This document shows positions 15,369 through 24,008 of a stretch of DNA of 64,000 bases, one piece after another. Location of the stretch: NCBI GenBank assembly GCA_016745215.1, contig CP050890.1, positions 3,534,001-3,598,000 of the forward strand, given 5' to 3'. The stretch is from Thiohalocapsa sp. PB-PSB1 (lineage in GTDB: Bacteria > Pseudomonadota > Gammaproteobacteria > Chromatiales > Chromatiaceae). Position numbers and translations under genes: made by a program. The notes beneath the pieces were generated by a model. It searched no databases. It was not told the DNA's origin and saw only the letters and a program-made list of their open reading frames with translations. Positions within the stretch are counted from its first letter, which is position 1. The number at the start of each line of letters is the position of its first letter.

Positions 15369-16760
15369 ATGCTGAATCGAATCCGAATCCAAGGCTACAA
15401 GTCGCTCCGCGACGTCGAAGTGCGGCTCAAGCCGCTGTCCGTGCTGTTCGGGCCGAACGCAGCGGGCAAGAGCAATTTTCTTGATGCACTGCAATTGCTG
15501 TCGAGGATCGTCTCCAGCCGGACACTGAAGGAGGCCTTCGAGCCGCCCTATCGCGGCAAGCCGCTGGAGTCCTTCACATTAGGTGCAGACGGCATCAAGG
15601 GACTGCTGGCGCAGGAGTCGCTGTCGTTCTCGATCGAGGTCGATTTCACGCTCTCAGAAGCCATCGTCGAGGCAGTGAACCGACGATTTCTCGAAATCGA
15701 CAGGTCGATCGTTGCCAACACCGACAAGACCGTCATGGGGGCCATCAACCCCCGATTTGCCGAAGCGCAGAAACTCGGCAATTCCAAGAAAACCCAGGCG
15801 GGCGCCGAGTCGGCGCAGGGGTACGTTACCAAGCGCGACCTGCGCTACCGGATCGTGATCGAGATGCTTCCGCGATCAGGAATCCTGCGGGTTGCCGATG
15901 AATACCTGGCGGCGCTCGCGAGCAACGGAGAAGCGGCCACCGACGTCAAGCCGTTCGTTTTTGTTGAAGGGGACGCGCTGCGCTATGAGATGGGGTTTCT
16001 GTCCGGGGGAAGCCATCGCTCAACGGTGTTTCTGCCCGTTGATCACAGCGCACTTGTGGGAACGCCGGGACCTCTTGGCCCGCACCTGATTGCGGCTCAG
16101 ATGGAGCTCAGCAGCTGGCTCTTTTTCTACTTCGAGCCCCGCGAACGGATGCGTGCCGCGAATCCGGTCAAAGAGGTCCGGCACATCGGCCTGATGGGCG
16201 AGGAGCTGCCGGCCTACCTGAACACCCTGCGCGCCCTGGAGCCGCGGCAGTTCGATACCGTCGAGAAGGCGGTGAGCATGATCCTGCCGCAGGTCGACGG
16301 CATCGAGGTCGATGTCAACGACCTGGGCGAGGTCGAGCTGCGGCTGCGCGAGGGCGGCGTCTCGGTGCCGGCGCGGCTGCTGTCGGAAGGGACGCTGCGC
16401 ATTCTCGGCATGCTGGCACTGATCGGCGCCAAGGAGGCGCCGTCGCTGGTGGGCTTCGAAGAACCCGAAAACGGCATCCACCCGCGGCGCATCGAGCTGA
16501 TTGCGGAGCTGCTGAAGACCCGGGCGACGATCGGGCTCACCCAATACATTGTCACCACGCACTCGCCGATCCTGCCGGACCTGATGCCTGACGAATCCCT
16601 CTACGTGGTGCGCAGGACGGATGCCGGCACCCGGATCGAGCCGCTGGCGTACTGGGGTCCGCTTGGTCGCCGGTCGAATGTCGAGCAGGCCCTCTACGAC
16701 TCGGAAGCTCACGGCTTGACCGTCTCCGAGCGCCTGCTGCGCGGTGATTTCGATGACTGA
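15369..16760 (+). CDS. AAA15-type OLD-like ATPase
   Basis: ABC/SMC-like ATPase: Walker A FGPNAAGKSNFLDAL near residue 34, a variable middle, then the signature region (LLSEGTLRILGMLALIG), Walker B (VGFEEPENGIHPRRIELI) and the THSP switch. It resembles RecF/OLD-type AAA ATPases of defence islands and has no visible nuclease domain. The start at MLNRIRIQGYKSL (15369) follows GAGG; 463 aa. Its stop overlaps the DUF1156 start by eight bases, so helicase, ATPase and methyltransferase form one operon. Confidence 0.85.
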   Translation: MLNRIRIQGYKSLRDVEVRLKPLSVLFGPNAAGKSNFLDALQLLSRIVSSRTLKEAFEPPYRGKPLESFTLGADGIKGLLAQESLSFSIEVDFTLSEAIVEAVNRRFLEIDRSIVANTDKTVMGAINPRFAEAQKLGNSKKTQAGAESAQGYVTKRDLRYRIVIEMLPRSGILRVADEYLAALASNGEAATDVKPFVFVEGDALRYEMGFLSGGSHRSTVFLPVDHSALVGTPGPLGPHLIAAQMELSSWLFFYFEPRERMRAANPVKEVRHIGLMGEELPAYLNTLRALEPRQFDTVEKAVSMILPQVDGIEVDVNDLGEVELRLREGGVSVPARLLSEGTLRILGMLALIGAKEAPSLVGFEEPENGIHPRRIELIAELLKTRATIGLTQYIVTTHSPILPDLMPDESLYVVRRTDAGTRIEPLAYWGPLGRRSNVEQALYDSEAHGLTVSERLLRGDFDD

Positions 16761-16974
16761 CACACGACTCATCGAGGTCGCCTTCCCGCTGCGCGAGGCC
16801 TCCATCGACTCGGTGCACGAGAAGAACGTCCGCCATGGGAACATCTCGACACTGCACATCTGGCCGGCACGGCGGCCGTTGGCGGCCTGTCGGGCGGCGC
16901 TGATCGCAACCTTGCTGCCGGACCCCGGCGATGACGAGGAACGCAAGGCGCTGCCGTTTCCTCGCCATCCATGA
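16753..16974 (+). pseudogene. DUF1156 adenine methyltransferase, 5' fragment
   Basis: Opens with MTDTRLIEVAFPLREASIDS, then HEKNVRHGNISTLHIWPAR and RPLAACRAALIATLLPDP, the DUF1156 N-terminus of large anti-phage-associated methyltransferases (normally 900 aa or more). After about 68 codons the sequence meets the antisense end of an ISKra4 transposase. No methyltransferase catalytic motif remains and the rest of the gene is not in the window, so the cluster has lost its modification arm. Confidence 0.8.
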
Positions 16975-17734
16975 TCAGAATCTGCAAATGCGTTCCACAA
17001 GGATTGCGTTGCCGATATTCGTCCGCCAACCAATGGCAAATCTCTTCCCGAGCCGGTTGTAGCGTATCCGCCTCATCGCGCTGCAGGCTGGCGCGAAGGT
17101 GTTTGCACAGCGGCTTGGGGCGAGGTTTGGCGGTCTGTTCCGGGCGTTTTCCATCCGGGGTTCGAAACAGCGACTCCAACACCTCTTCCGGGGTGCGGGG
17201 GTTGGGTTCAATGCTATAGGCGGCCCCCAGAATGGCCATCTTTTTCTTGCCACTGTGGCTCTTTGGCGGTTTGCTCTCCATACACGCCGGTTTGTAGGTA
17301 TCCTGATCATTGGGCTCATCGACCGCCTTCTCTTCGGCGCTTTTGCGCATCACCACCCCTTTACCATCGGCCGTGCCGACGACAAGCTGGGCACCTTGCG
17401 CCGGTTCTACTTCCACTTGGTTGTCCCAGTAGGACTCTACCGATTGCCCCAGACTTCGGTTCGTGCGTTCCAGACTATGCACCGAGACCGACAACCCCAG
17501 AATGCGTTGCAGAATCTTGTTAACCTCCGTGTAGGGAATCTCCACCGCTAAGGACTGATCCCAATCCTGTAACAGGGAGGAAAACTTGCTCTCGGGCAAC
17601 TGCAGTCGTACATCCAGCGGAATAGACTCCAGCTTCTGGCCTTCGCGGCTCCCATAGACATAGCGCTCCAACTCGTAGGCACCGAACACCGACTGATAGG
17701 CCCGCGCATGCGGTTGCGGGAGCCGTTTTACCAC
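16975..17734 (-). pseudogene. ISKra4-family transposase fragment
   Basis: About 250 codons of an ISKra4 transposase: YELERYVYGSREGQKLESIP, LQLPESKFSSLLQDWDQSLA, TADGKGVVMR, TPEEVLESLFR and THLQILIMDGE. Both ends are missing: the C-terminus is cut at the DUF1156 junction and the N-terminus ends near 17734, shortly before the duplicated segment. Its insertion probably broke the defence operon. Confidence 0.8.
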
Positions 17735-17767
17735 CGCTCCATCTGATCACTCTACCCGCTCTCCCTC

Positions 17768-18120
17768 GCAGGACCGTCTTTTGCCCAGGAGCGACGATCA
17801 CCGGCGTGACCGCCGTATGGTCGTACTGGGTCTTGCCATTGGCCAACGTGCGCGTGGAGCACTGCGGGCAGCCAATCGCCTGCGAACAATGGTGTTCGGT
17901 GCCGTCGAGTGCCACCAGCAGCCGCTAGCTCTTTCAAGGTGCGTAAAAACAACATTATGAATCAGTCTCTTAGCGTCAAGGGCTCGCAGCATCCGTAGCC
18001 GCTTGCCAACTTGTCGGAAGGCAAACACCGCAAAACCATGCGGTTGCGGTCGTACACGTACTAACACTTTGAAAGGGTTGCACTATGGTCTTAAATTTGA
18101 AACTGCTGCCGAGTTGGTCA
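17768..18120 (-). pseudogene. DDE transposase 5' fragment (copy A)
   Basis: The minus strand reads LDGTEHHCSQAIGCPQCSTR, LANGKTQYDHTAVTPVIVAP and GQKTVL, then breaks at the duplication edge. Upstream pieces of the gene lie in other frames near 17950-18120. The same gene in copy B continues further; the exact IS family is uncertain. Confidence 0.6.
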
Positions 18121-18224
18121 AAAAGGCGCTCGAGGAAAGGATGATTTCGGCGCCGTCTCCAGAAACCGATTCGCATGATCCAACCTCTGCCGACAAGACG
18201 ACCGTCGTCGATGAGACAAACCCC

Positions 18225-20166
18225 GGCGCGGCAACACGCGAAGTCATCTCTGCCGACAGCCCCAAGCTCATCGATCGAAAGACGTGCACATCAACCCATG
18301 CGCTCGGCCCTGGGTAGGAGCCCGCTCGCGGGCGACCGTCGCGATGGCCTCGGGCTTCTCCGTCGCCCGCAAGCGGGCTCCTACCGGTCCCGGCGCGGCA
18401 ATGTCATCTCTGCCGACGGCCCCAAGCTCATCGATCGAAAGATGTGCACACCAACCCATGCGCTCGGCCCTGGGTAGGAGCCCGCTTGCGGGCGACCGTC
18501 GCGATGGCCTCGGGCCCTCCGTCGCCCGCAAGCGGGCTCCTACCGGTCCCAGCGCGGCAATGTCATCTCTGCCGACAGCACCAAGCTCATCGAGCGAAAG
18601 ACGTGCAGACCAAAACCCATGCGCTCGGCCCTGGGTAGGAGCCCGCTTGCGGGCGACCGTCGCGATGGCCTCGGGCTCTCCGTCGCCCGCAAGCGGGCTC
18701 CTACCGGTCCCGGCGCGGCAATGTCATCTCTGCCGACAGCCCCAAGCTCATCGAGCGAAAGACGTGCACACCAACCATGCGCTCGGCCCTGGGTAGGAGC
18801 CCGCTTGCGGGCGACCGTCGCGATGGCCTCGGGCTCTCCGTCGCCCGCAAGCGGGCTCCTACCGGTCCCAGCGCGGCAATGTCATCTCTGCCGACAGCCC
18901 CAAGCTCATCGATCGAAAGACGTGCAGACCAAAACCCATGCGCTCGGCCCTGGGTAGGAGCCCGCTTGCGGGCGACCGTCGCGATGGCCTCGGGCTCTCC
19001 GTCGCCCGCAAGCGGGCTCCTACCGGTCCCAGCGCGGCAATGTCATCTCTGCCGACAGCCCCAAGCTCATCGAGCGAAAGACGTGCACACCAACCCATGC
19101 GCTCGGCCCTGGGTAGGAGCCCGCTTGCGGGCGACCGTCGCGATGGCCTCAGACACTCCGTCGCCCGCAAGCGGGCTCCTACCGGTCCCAGCACGGCAAT
19201 GTCATCTCTGCCGACGGCCCCAAGCTCATCGATCGAAAGATGTGCACACCAACCCATGCGCTCGGCCCTGGGTAGGAGCCCGCTTGCGGGCGACCGTCGC
19301 GATGGCCTCGGGCTCTCCGTCGCCCGCAAGCGGGCTCCTACCGATCCCGGCGCGGCAATGTCATCTCTGCCGACGGCCCCAAGCTCATCGATCGAAAGAC
19401 GTGCACATTAACCCATACGCTCGGCCCTGGGTAGGAGCCCGCTTGCGGGCGACCGTCGCGATGGCCTCGGGTTCTCCGTCGCCCGCAAGCGGGCTCCTAC
19501 CGGTCCCAGCGCGGCAATGTCATCTCTGCCGACAGCCCCAAGCTCATCGATCGAAAGACGTGCACACCAACCCATGCGCTCGGCCCTGGGTAGGAGCCCG
19601 CTTGCGGGCGACCGTCGCGATGGCCTCGGGCTCTCCGTCGCCCGCAAGCGGGCTCCTACCGGTCCCAGCGCGGCAATGTCATCTCTGCCGACGGCCCCAA
19701 GCTCATCGAGCGAAAGACGTGCAGACCAAAACCCATGCGCTCGGCTCTGGGCAGGAGCCCGCTTGCGGGCGACCGTCGCGATGGCCTCGGGCTCTCCGTC
19801 GCCCGCAAGCGGGCTCCTACCGGTCCCGGCGCGGCAATGTCATCTCTGCCGACAGCCCCAAGCTCATCGATCGAAAGATGTGCACACCAACCCATGCGCT
19901 CGGCCCTGGGTAGGAGCCCGCTTGCGGGCGACCGTCGCGATGGCCTCGGGCTCTCCGTCGCCCGCAAGCGGGCTCCTACCGGTCCCAGCGCGGCAATGTC
20001 ATCTCTGCCGACAGCCCCAAGCTCATCGATCGAAAGACGTGCACACCAACCCATGCGCTCGGCCCTGGGTAGGAGCCCGCTTGCGGGCGACCGTCGCGAT
20101 GGCCTCGGGCTCTCCGTCGCCCGCAAGCGGGCTCCTACCGGTCCCGGCGCGGCAATGTCATCTCTG
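18225..20166 (+). repeat. Tandem array A of ~159-bp REP-pair units (12 units)
   Basis: Twelve head-to-tail units. Each has a ~88-base spacer (GCGGCAATGTCATCTCTGCC...GCGCTCGGCCCTGG) and two inverted 24-base arms, GTAGGAGCCCGCTTGCGGGC plus complement, around a loop CGTCGCGATGGCCTCGGGCT. The arms resemble Pseudomonas-type REPs with a GTAG head, so each unit is a REP doublet. Because 159 is 53 codons, long stop-free frames cross the array; I consider these not coding. Confidence 0.93.
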
Positions 20167-20291
20167 TGCGTCCGCAGAGGCCGTGGCGGGTGTGAATGAA
20201 GTGTTGGGGAAGGTGAAGGAGGGCTGGGGGCTGCAGTAGGCGTAGCGCGAAGCAGCCGCTGTTGCATGAGGGTTCGCAGTGGGGTGGGGGG

Positions 20292-20585
20292 ATGAGAATC
20301 ACCGCAAGAGACATCAGGCATTGGGCAGAGACCCGGAATTGGGCTGCGCAGGGGGACCTACACAACGAGGCCGAGCGCGCCCTGCGCCATTGGGTCATCG
20401 CGCGCCGCATCATGATGGGCACGCGCTGCGACGCCGGGTTGCGTACCTTCACCCTGCTCGCCAGCGTTATCGAAACCTGTCGCCAACGCGGACAGCTGCC
20501 CTGGACCTATCTGGCCGGCGTCATCGCCGACCGCCGTGCCGGTCGCACGGCAGCTTCTCTGCCGGCTCCGGTTCCGGGTCTCTGA
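20292..20585 (+). pseudogene. IS66 transposase C-terminus (copy A)
   Basis: Reads NEAERALRHWVIARRIMMGT, then RTFTLLASVIETCRQRGQLP and WTYLAGVIADRRAGR, the conserved tail of IS66-family TnpC proteins. All catalytic residues lie upstream and are missing. The start at MRITARDIRHW is only the first in-frame ATG. Confidence 0.75.
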
Positions 20586-20950
20586 ACGGTTATAACCGGA
20601 GTACGCGTTCGACCAGGAAGTCAGCTGGTAGACAGCCTGAGCGTCTTTCTTCTTCTATGATCGACTGGTTTCTCAGTCGATCCTTCCTTCTCTGTATCTC
20701 ATCATGCATTCAGCCGCTTTCCGTTCGGACCAATCTACCGATCACCCTCTGATAGCCGACCCAAAAGGCTTCTCAGTGCTCTTCGACCATGCGTGTTGAT
20801 AGGTTGCATTGCTAGCGGTCAGTCTTGCATACTGCGGCTTATGCGGTTGAACTTCCTATCCTTATAGTCCTCTCACGTGACATCAAAACTGTCCCTTTCG
20901 TTTAAGGCCAGCACTCACGCACCAAAAACAAAAGGGCATATCTGGTTATC
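20586..20950 (+). other. Non-coding stretch in the duplication
   Basis: No gene is seen. There is one strong stem, GATCGACTGGTTTCTCAGTCGATC at about 20657-20680, without a T-tract. A TATAAT hexamer at about 20963 just beyond this stretch may be the -10 of the antitoxin gene. The same sequence lies at 32820-33184. Confidence 0.5.
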
Positions 20951-20974
20951 ATGTTGAGTGACTATAATAACCCG

Positions 20975-21217
20975 ATGACAAACCTTGAGATTTCCCTACC
21001 CGATGACGTCGCTCGAGCGGCGCAACAGGCTGGACTGCTCACCCCCGACGCGCTGGAGCAGATGCTGCGCGAGCGTTTGCGCGCACTCCAGCTCGCGCGA
21101 CTCGATGAGGCGCGCGACCGTCTTGCTCATGCGCCGCTGCCGGCAATGACCGCGGAGGAAATCCAGGCCGAGATCGACAACTACCGAGCCGAACAACGCG
21201 TTGCGGCTGGTTCTTGA
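20975..21217 (+). CDS. Small antitoxin-like protein (copy A)
   Basis: 80 aa: MTNLEISLPDDVARAAQQAG, LLTPDALEQMLRERLRA and MTAEEIQAEIDNYRAEQR. It resembles short antitoxins that precede COG1569-type PIN toxins. The start at 20975 is preferred to the ATG at 20951 because the LEISLPDD strand sits at its N-terminus. The toxin frame begins within its last codons (TTG at 21201). The 33209 copy differs by two residues (Q-K and D-Y). Confidence 0.75.
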   Translation: MTNLEISLPDDVARAAQQAGLLTPDALEQMLRERLRALQLARLDEARDRLAHAPLPAMTAEEIQAEIDNYRAEQRVAAGS

Positions 21218-21628
21218 CACCAATACAGCGCTCTCGGGATTGATCTGGCGCGGCCCGCCGGGGATGCTCATCGACGCGGCTCGTAATGGACACATCTGAT
21301 TGTTCAGCAGCGTCGCATTGCTCGCCGAGCTGCAGGGCGTTATCGAGCGCGACAAGTTTGCCGGGGCGATCGCCAAGCGCGGATTGTCGGTTTCGGACCT
21401 CATCGATGGTTATGGGGCATTGGTGGAGATCGTACGACCAGTCAGGCTCCGATCGGCGATCCTGCGCGATCCGGACGACGACATCGTCCTCGCCACGGCG
21501 CTTGCCGCCAGCGTCGATGCCATCGTTTCTGGAGACAAAGGCCTGACCGACTTCGGGCGCTTCAGTTCAGGGACGTCCCGATCATCACCGCCTCGCAAGC
21601 GCTCTCACTCCTGACTCGCCGACCTTGA
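21201..21628 (+). pseudogene. PIN-domain toxin (COG1569-like), broken
   Basis: Reads LRLVLDTNTALSGLIWRGPP, NGHI, TGA, LFSSVALLAELQGVI, ILRDPDDDIVLATALAAS and AIVSGDKGLTDFG; the PIN aspartates are in LDTN, DPDDD and SGDKGL. One in-frame TGA near 21297 and a frame shift near 21565 (the tail FRDVPIITASQALSLLTRRP is in another frame) inactivate it. Partner of the antitoxin at 20975. Confidence 0.8.
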
Positions 21629-21650
21629 CCATACGGCGGCGGCGTGACGG

Positions 21651-21925
21651 ATGGGAAATCCAAGCCGCCCTGAGCGTCCAGATTGGCCCGAGGAAGAAGC
21701 GTAGCGGGGGTGGGATACGCCGTCAACGCCCGACTGCGGTGCTGACGGACGTCGCGCGCGGTGCGGGCGCGCGCGTTTCCGGGTGCTGGGGTGAGCACCT
21801 GCGCCGCAGCGCGCCGCTGAGAGACGAGCGGGGCTCGAAGTCGGACTCGGGCTGTTGGAGGAGGCCCCAGTCCGGCATCGGCTCGGGAGCATCGTCCCAG
21901 GCGTGCGGTCCGCATGCGGGCGTGA
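21651..21925 (-). repeat. IS91-end repeat, copy 1
   Basis: Nearly identical to 27050-27395, apart from a segment present only in the second copy. It spans the 3' end of an IS91-type transposase and the DNA beyond it, up to the sequence AAATCCAAGCCGCCCTGAGC. A ~65-bp piece recurs at about 22705-22770. Repeated 3' ends fit rolling-circle one-ended transposition. Confidence 0.85.
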
Positions 21926-22060
21926 TCGGCGCTGGGCGTGGCGGCTCACCGATGTGAGTGAGGATGCGCTCGACGGGCGCGGCCTCGGTGATGAACGCGA
22001 TGATGCGCATGTCCGCAGCGCAGTTGGGACAGACCAGGGGCAGCGACTCGAAGAGCCGCT
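21835..22060 (-). pseudogene. IS91-family transposase C-terminus
   Basis: The minus strand reads RLFESLPLVCPNCAAD, then MRIIAFITEAAPVERILTHI and WDDAPEPMPDWGLL, the zinc-finger and tail of IS91-type (Y2 rolling-circle) transposases. The catalytic part is absent here; a middle piece lies at 22769-23117. Confidence 0.75.
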
Positions 22061-22125
22061 GCCGGCAGCATGACCGAGAGAACGTGTCTCACGAGGCCAG
22101 AAGGGGTTGACAGTTTCAGACGCGA

Positions 22126-22631
22126 TCAGGCTGGCAAAGGTTCTGTTCCACGATCCAACAGAGCCAGGTAATCCGAATAAGCGTAGATACGGCCGCGCTG
22201 CTTTCCTGTGGTCTCTCGTACGATGCCAAGCTCGGCCAGCTTCTCCAGAGCGCCGCTTGCTGTAGGAAAAGAAGTATTCAGCCCATCGGCCACCGTTTGA
22301 CATCATCGAGTTCGACCGATGGTGCCTCGTCGTTCTCGTAGAGCAGCAGATCCGACAGCGAGGACTGCGTGCCTTCGATCTGGGACGACAGCAGCGCCTC
22401 CTTGCGGACGTACATGTAGAGGAAGAGCGGAGTCGATGGCAGAATCGTCGTCACGCCATCCAGCCGCCCCACGGCGGCAATCGCACGCTCGTAGACGCTC
22501 ATGAGTTGCGGCAGGTCCAATGTTGGGATTGGCGGCAACGGCGCTGGCACATAGGCACGCACGCGTTCGCCACCTGCGCTTGTTTCTATGAAGGTGCCCA
22601 GCCTTTGATTGTGTTCTTCCGTCATCGTCAT
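22126..22631 (-). pseudogene. Fic-family protein with the catalytic core deleted
   Basis: The N-terminal ~115 residues are a Fic N-domain: YVPAPLPPIPTLDL, then VRKEALLSSQIEGTQSSLSD with the SxxxEG-type inhibitory helix. The following frame holds only the C-terminal winged helix (ASGALEKLAELGIVRETTGK, GRIYAYSDYLALL). The HPFxDGNGR motif and surrounding helices are missing, so AMP transfer is impossible. The deletion junction is near 22285. Confidence 0.8.
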
Positions 22632-22768
22632 CGAGCAAAACTTTAATAACCAATGCCCCTTATTAAACCATAGCGCCGAAAACTTGAATAACGGATAGGA
22701 AATCCCAGTCGCTCAGGAAATCCAAGCCGCTCTGAGCGTCCAGATTGGCCCGAGGAAGAAGCGTAGCC

Positions 22769-23117
22769 GCGCACCGCGGCATCCAGCGAGAAGCCGCTCT
22801 TCTCCCAGGCGAGCATGTCGCGGACATCGTCCAGCTCGATCAGCCCGCTGCGGGCGAACCAGCGCAGTACCCGGATGCGCAACTGCTCGGCGATCAGGGT
22901 GACGGCCTCTGGTGTCAGCTCGGCGACCGGGGAAAAGCACACGGATTGCGGGACAGCACCGGCATCCTCGTCCGGCTCGAAGACCCCGTCGGTGACGCAG
23001 CAGTGGTCGTGAACATGGCGCTCGAGGGAGGCACCGAAGCAGTGAATGAAGCTCGCCGCCTCCAGGCGGGCATGCCCGTCAGCGCCGCTGTCTTGGCGCA
23101 GATGGGCCTCGATGACG
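22769..23117 (-). pseudogene. IS91-family transposase middle fragment
   Basis: Reads VIEAHLRQDSGADGHARLEA, FIHCFGASLERHVHDHCCVT, DGVFEPDEDAG, then VAELTPEAVTLIAEQLRIRV and WEKSGFSLDAAVR. The HVHDHCCV segment carries the HUH-like metal-binding histidines. It is cut upstream by the element at 23124 and downstream by the IS91-end repeat. Confidence 0.75.
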
Positions 23118-23123
23118 TATTAG

Positions 23124-23884
23124 GGTGACACTTTACTATTTACACCATTTCTAGTTGTCTTGGGTCATTCTTTTGTGAACGGGGCCGGCCAGGCTTGCCT
23201 GGACGTAGCGTTCGGCCAAGTCGTTTCTCGAACTCGCCGAGCGCTTGGTCACCCATCAATGGCTGCCCGGTGGTTTGACCTCCCGTGAGAGCGGCAACCC
23301 GTTCAGAATCCTCTGGTATCTCCAAGAATTCCGCGAAATGATCAACTCGATCCGGCAGCGGACGAACAGTCACCAAGCCATCGTCTTGGTGCCGCAGATG
23401 TGCTGGCGTGCTGGACCAAGGCCAATCGAAATCGGCAGCGGTCGCAGCTAGTTTCGCTTTCACGGGATTCAAAGCCACGTAGCGGAAAGCCGCCATCAAG
23501 TGAGATTCGTCCATTGCCACGCAGCCGAACCGCCCTTGAAACAAATGGCCAGTTAACCGCAATCCTGCGTTGATGTACCCACGCTATCGACGATGCGTTT
23601 CGCCGACGGCGCGCGACAGCCCGGTCTCGTCCGCGGTCACGAGAATCAAGTGAACATGGTTCTACATCAGGCAGTAGGACCAGACTTCCACGCCGTTTGA
23701 TCGACACGCCTGGCCAGCCAATCTCTGTAAAGCATATCGTCGTCGTCCTCCATGAAGATCCGTTGGCGCCTGTTTCCTCGTTGCGTCATAGGGTGCGAGA
23801 TGCCGGGTACGATGACGCGGGGGAGCCGAGACATGCGCCTAGCATAAGCCGACGGGGAAATGGTGTAAATAGTAAAGTGTCACC
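23124..23884 (-). mobile_element. RAYT-type element with 28-bp inverted repeats
   Basis: Perfect 28-bp inverted repeats (GGTGACACTTTACTATTTAC... at 23124-23151 and its complement at 23857-23884) enclose a REP-associated tyrosine transposase relic. It sits between an IS91 piece and the start of hsdR and truncates both. A related end (ATTACGGTGACAGTTTACC) is at about 28041. Confidence 0.85.
23140..23834 (-). pseudogene. REP-associated tyrosine transposase (RAYT), decayed
   Basis: Starts MSRLPRVIVPGISHPMTQRG, NRRQRIFMEDDDDMLYRDWL, then after a shift YCLM-stop-NHVHLI (the HUH motif region), and in a third frame TGHLFQGRFGCVAMDESHLM, AAFRYVALNPVKAKLA and WPWSS. A stop next to the HUH histidines and at least two frame shifts show it is dead. 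The stop codon of the last frame lies inside the inverted repeat. Confidence 0.8.
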
Positions 23885-23889
23885 GTAAT

Positions 23890-23998
23890 TCCCGTAATTC
23901 ATGACCGTCCAGCCCAGACCGCGCAGCTGATCCAGCAGCGGACGCTCCACATGGTTGCGCTCATCCAGTCGGAGCGCCTCATCGTTGCGTTTCGGCAT
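23890..23998 (-). pseudogene. hsdR: Type I restriction subunit HsdR, N-terminal fragment
   Basis: About 36 codons: MPKRNDEALRLDERNHVERP, LLDQLRGLGWTVM. This opening is characteristic of HsdR proteins (ERNHVExPLLDQLxGLGW). It starts 10 bases after the darG stop with AGGAG in between. The RAYT element removes the rest. Confidence 0.75.
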
Positions 23999-24008
23999 GA
24001 CGCGACTC

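Larger units (their letters stand above)
17768..21251 (+). repeat. Segmental duplication, copy A (3.48 kb)
   Basis: Direct repeat of 30327-33485. Identity starts at GCAGGACCGTCTTTTGCCCA and ends at GGGATTGATCTGGCGC. It contains the 5' part of a transposase, a 12-unit REP-pair array, an IS66 tail, about 400 bp of non-coding DNA, an antitoxin gene and the start of a PIN toxin. The ~325-bp length difference is mainly two extra array units. Confidence 0.93.

Noticed and set aside
12818..15370. An 850-codon ORF antisense to the SNF2 helicase.
   Set aside because: It is a high-GC shadow frame of the helicase; it has no motif and the helicase motifs on the plus strand are clear.
18777..19913. Long ORFs across both arrays (up to 432 codons).
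   Set aside because: They arise because the unit is a multiple of three without stops; several frames and both strands are open, and the sequence is a REP-pair repeat.
18225..20166. The regular array could be taken for a CRISPR locus.
   Set aside because: Both the arms and the spacer are nearly identical in every unit, the unit is about 159 bp, and there is no cas gene; spacers in a CRISPR array would differ.
20657..20680. GATCGACTG/CAGTCGATC stem as a rho-independent terminator.
   Set aside because: No T-tract follows and no intact gene ends shortly before it.
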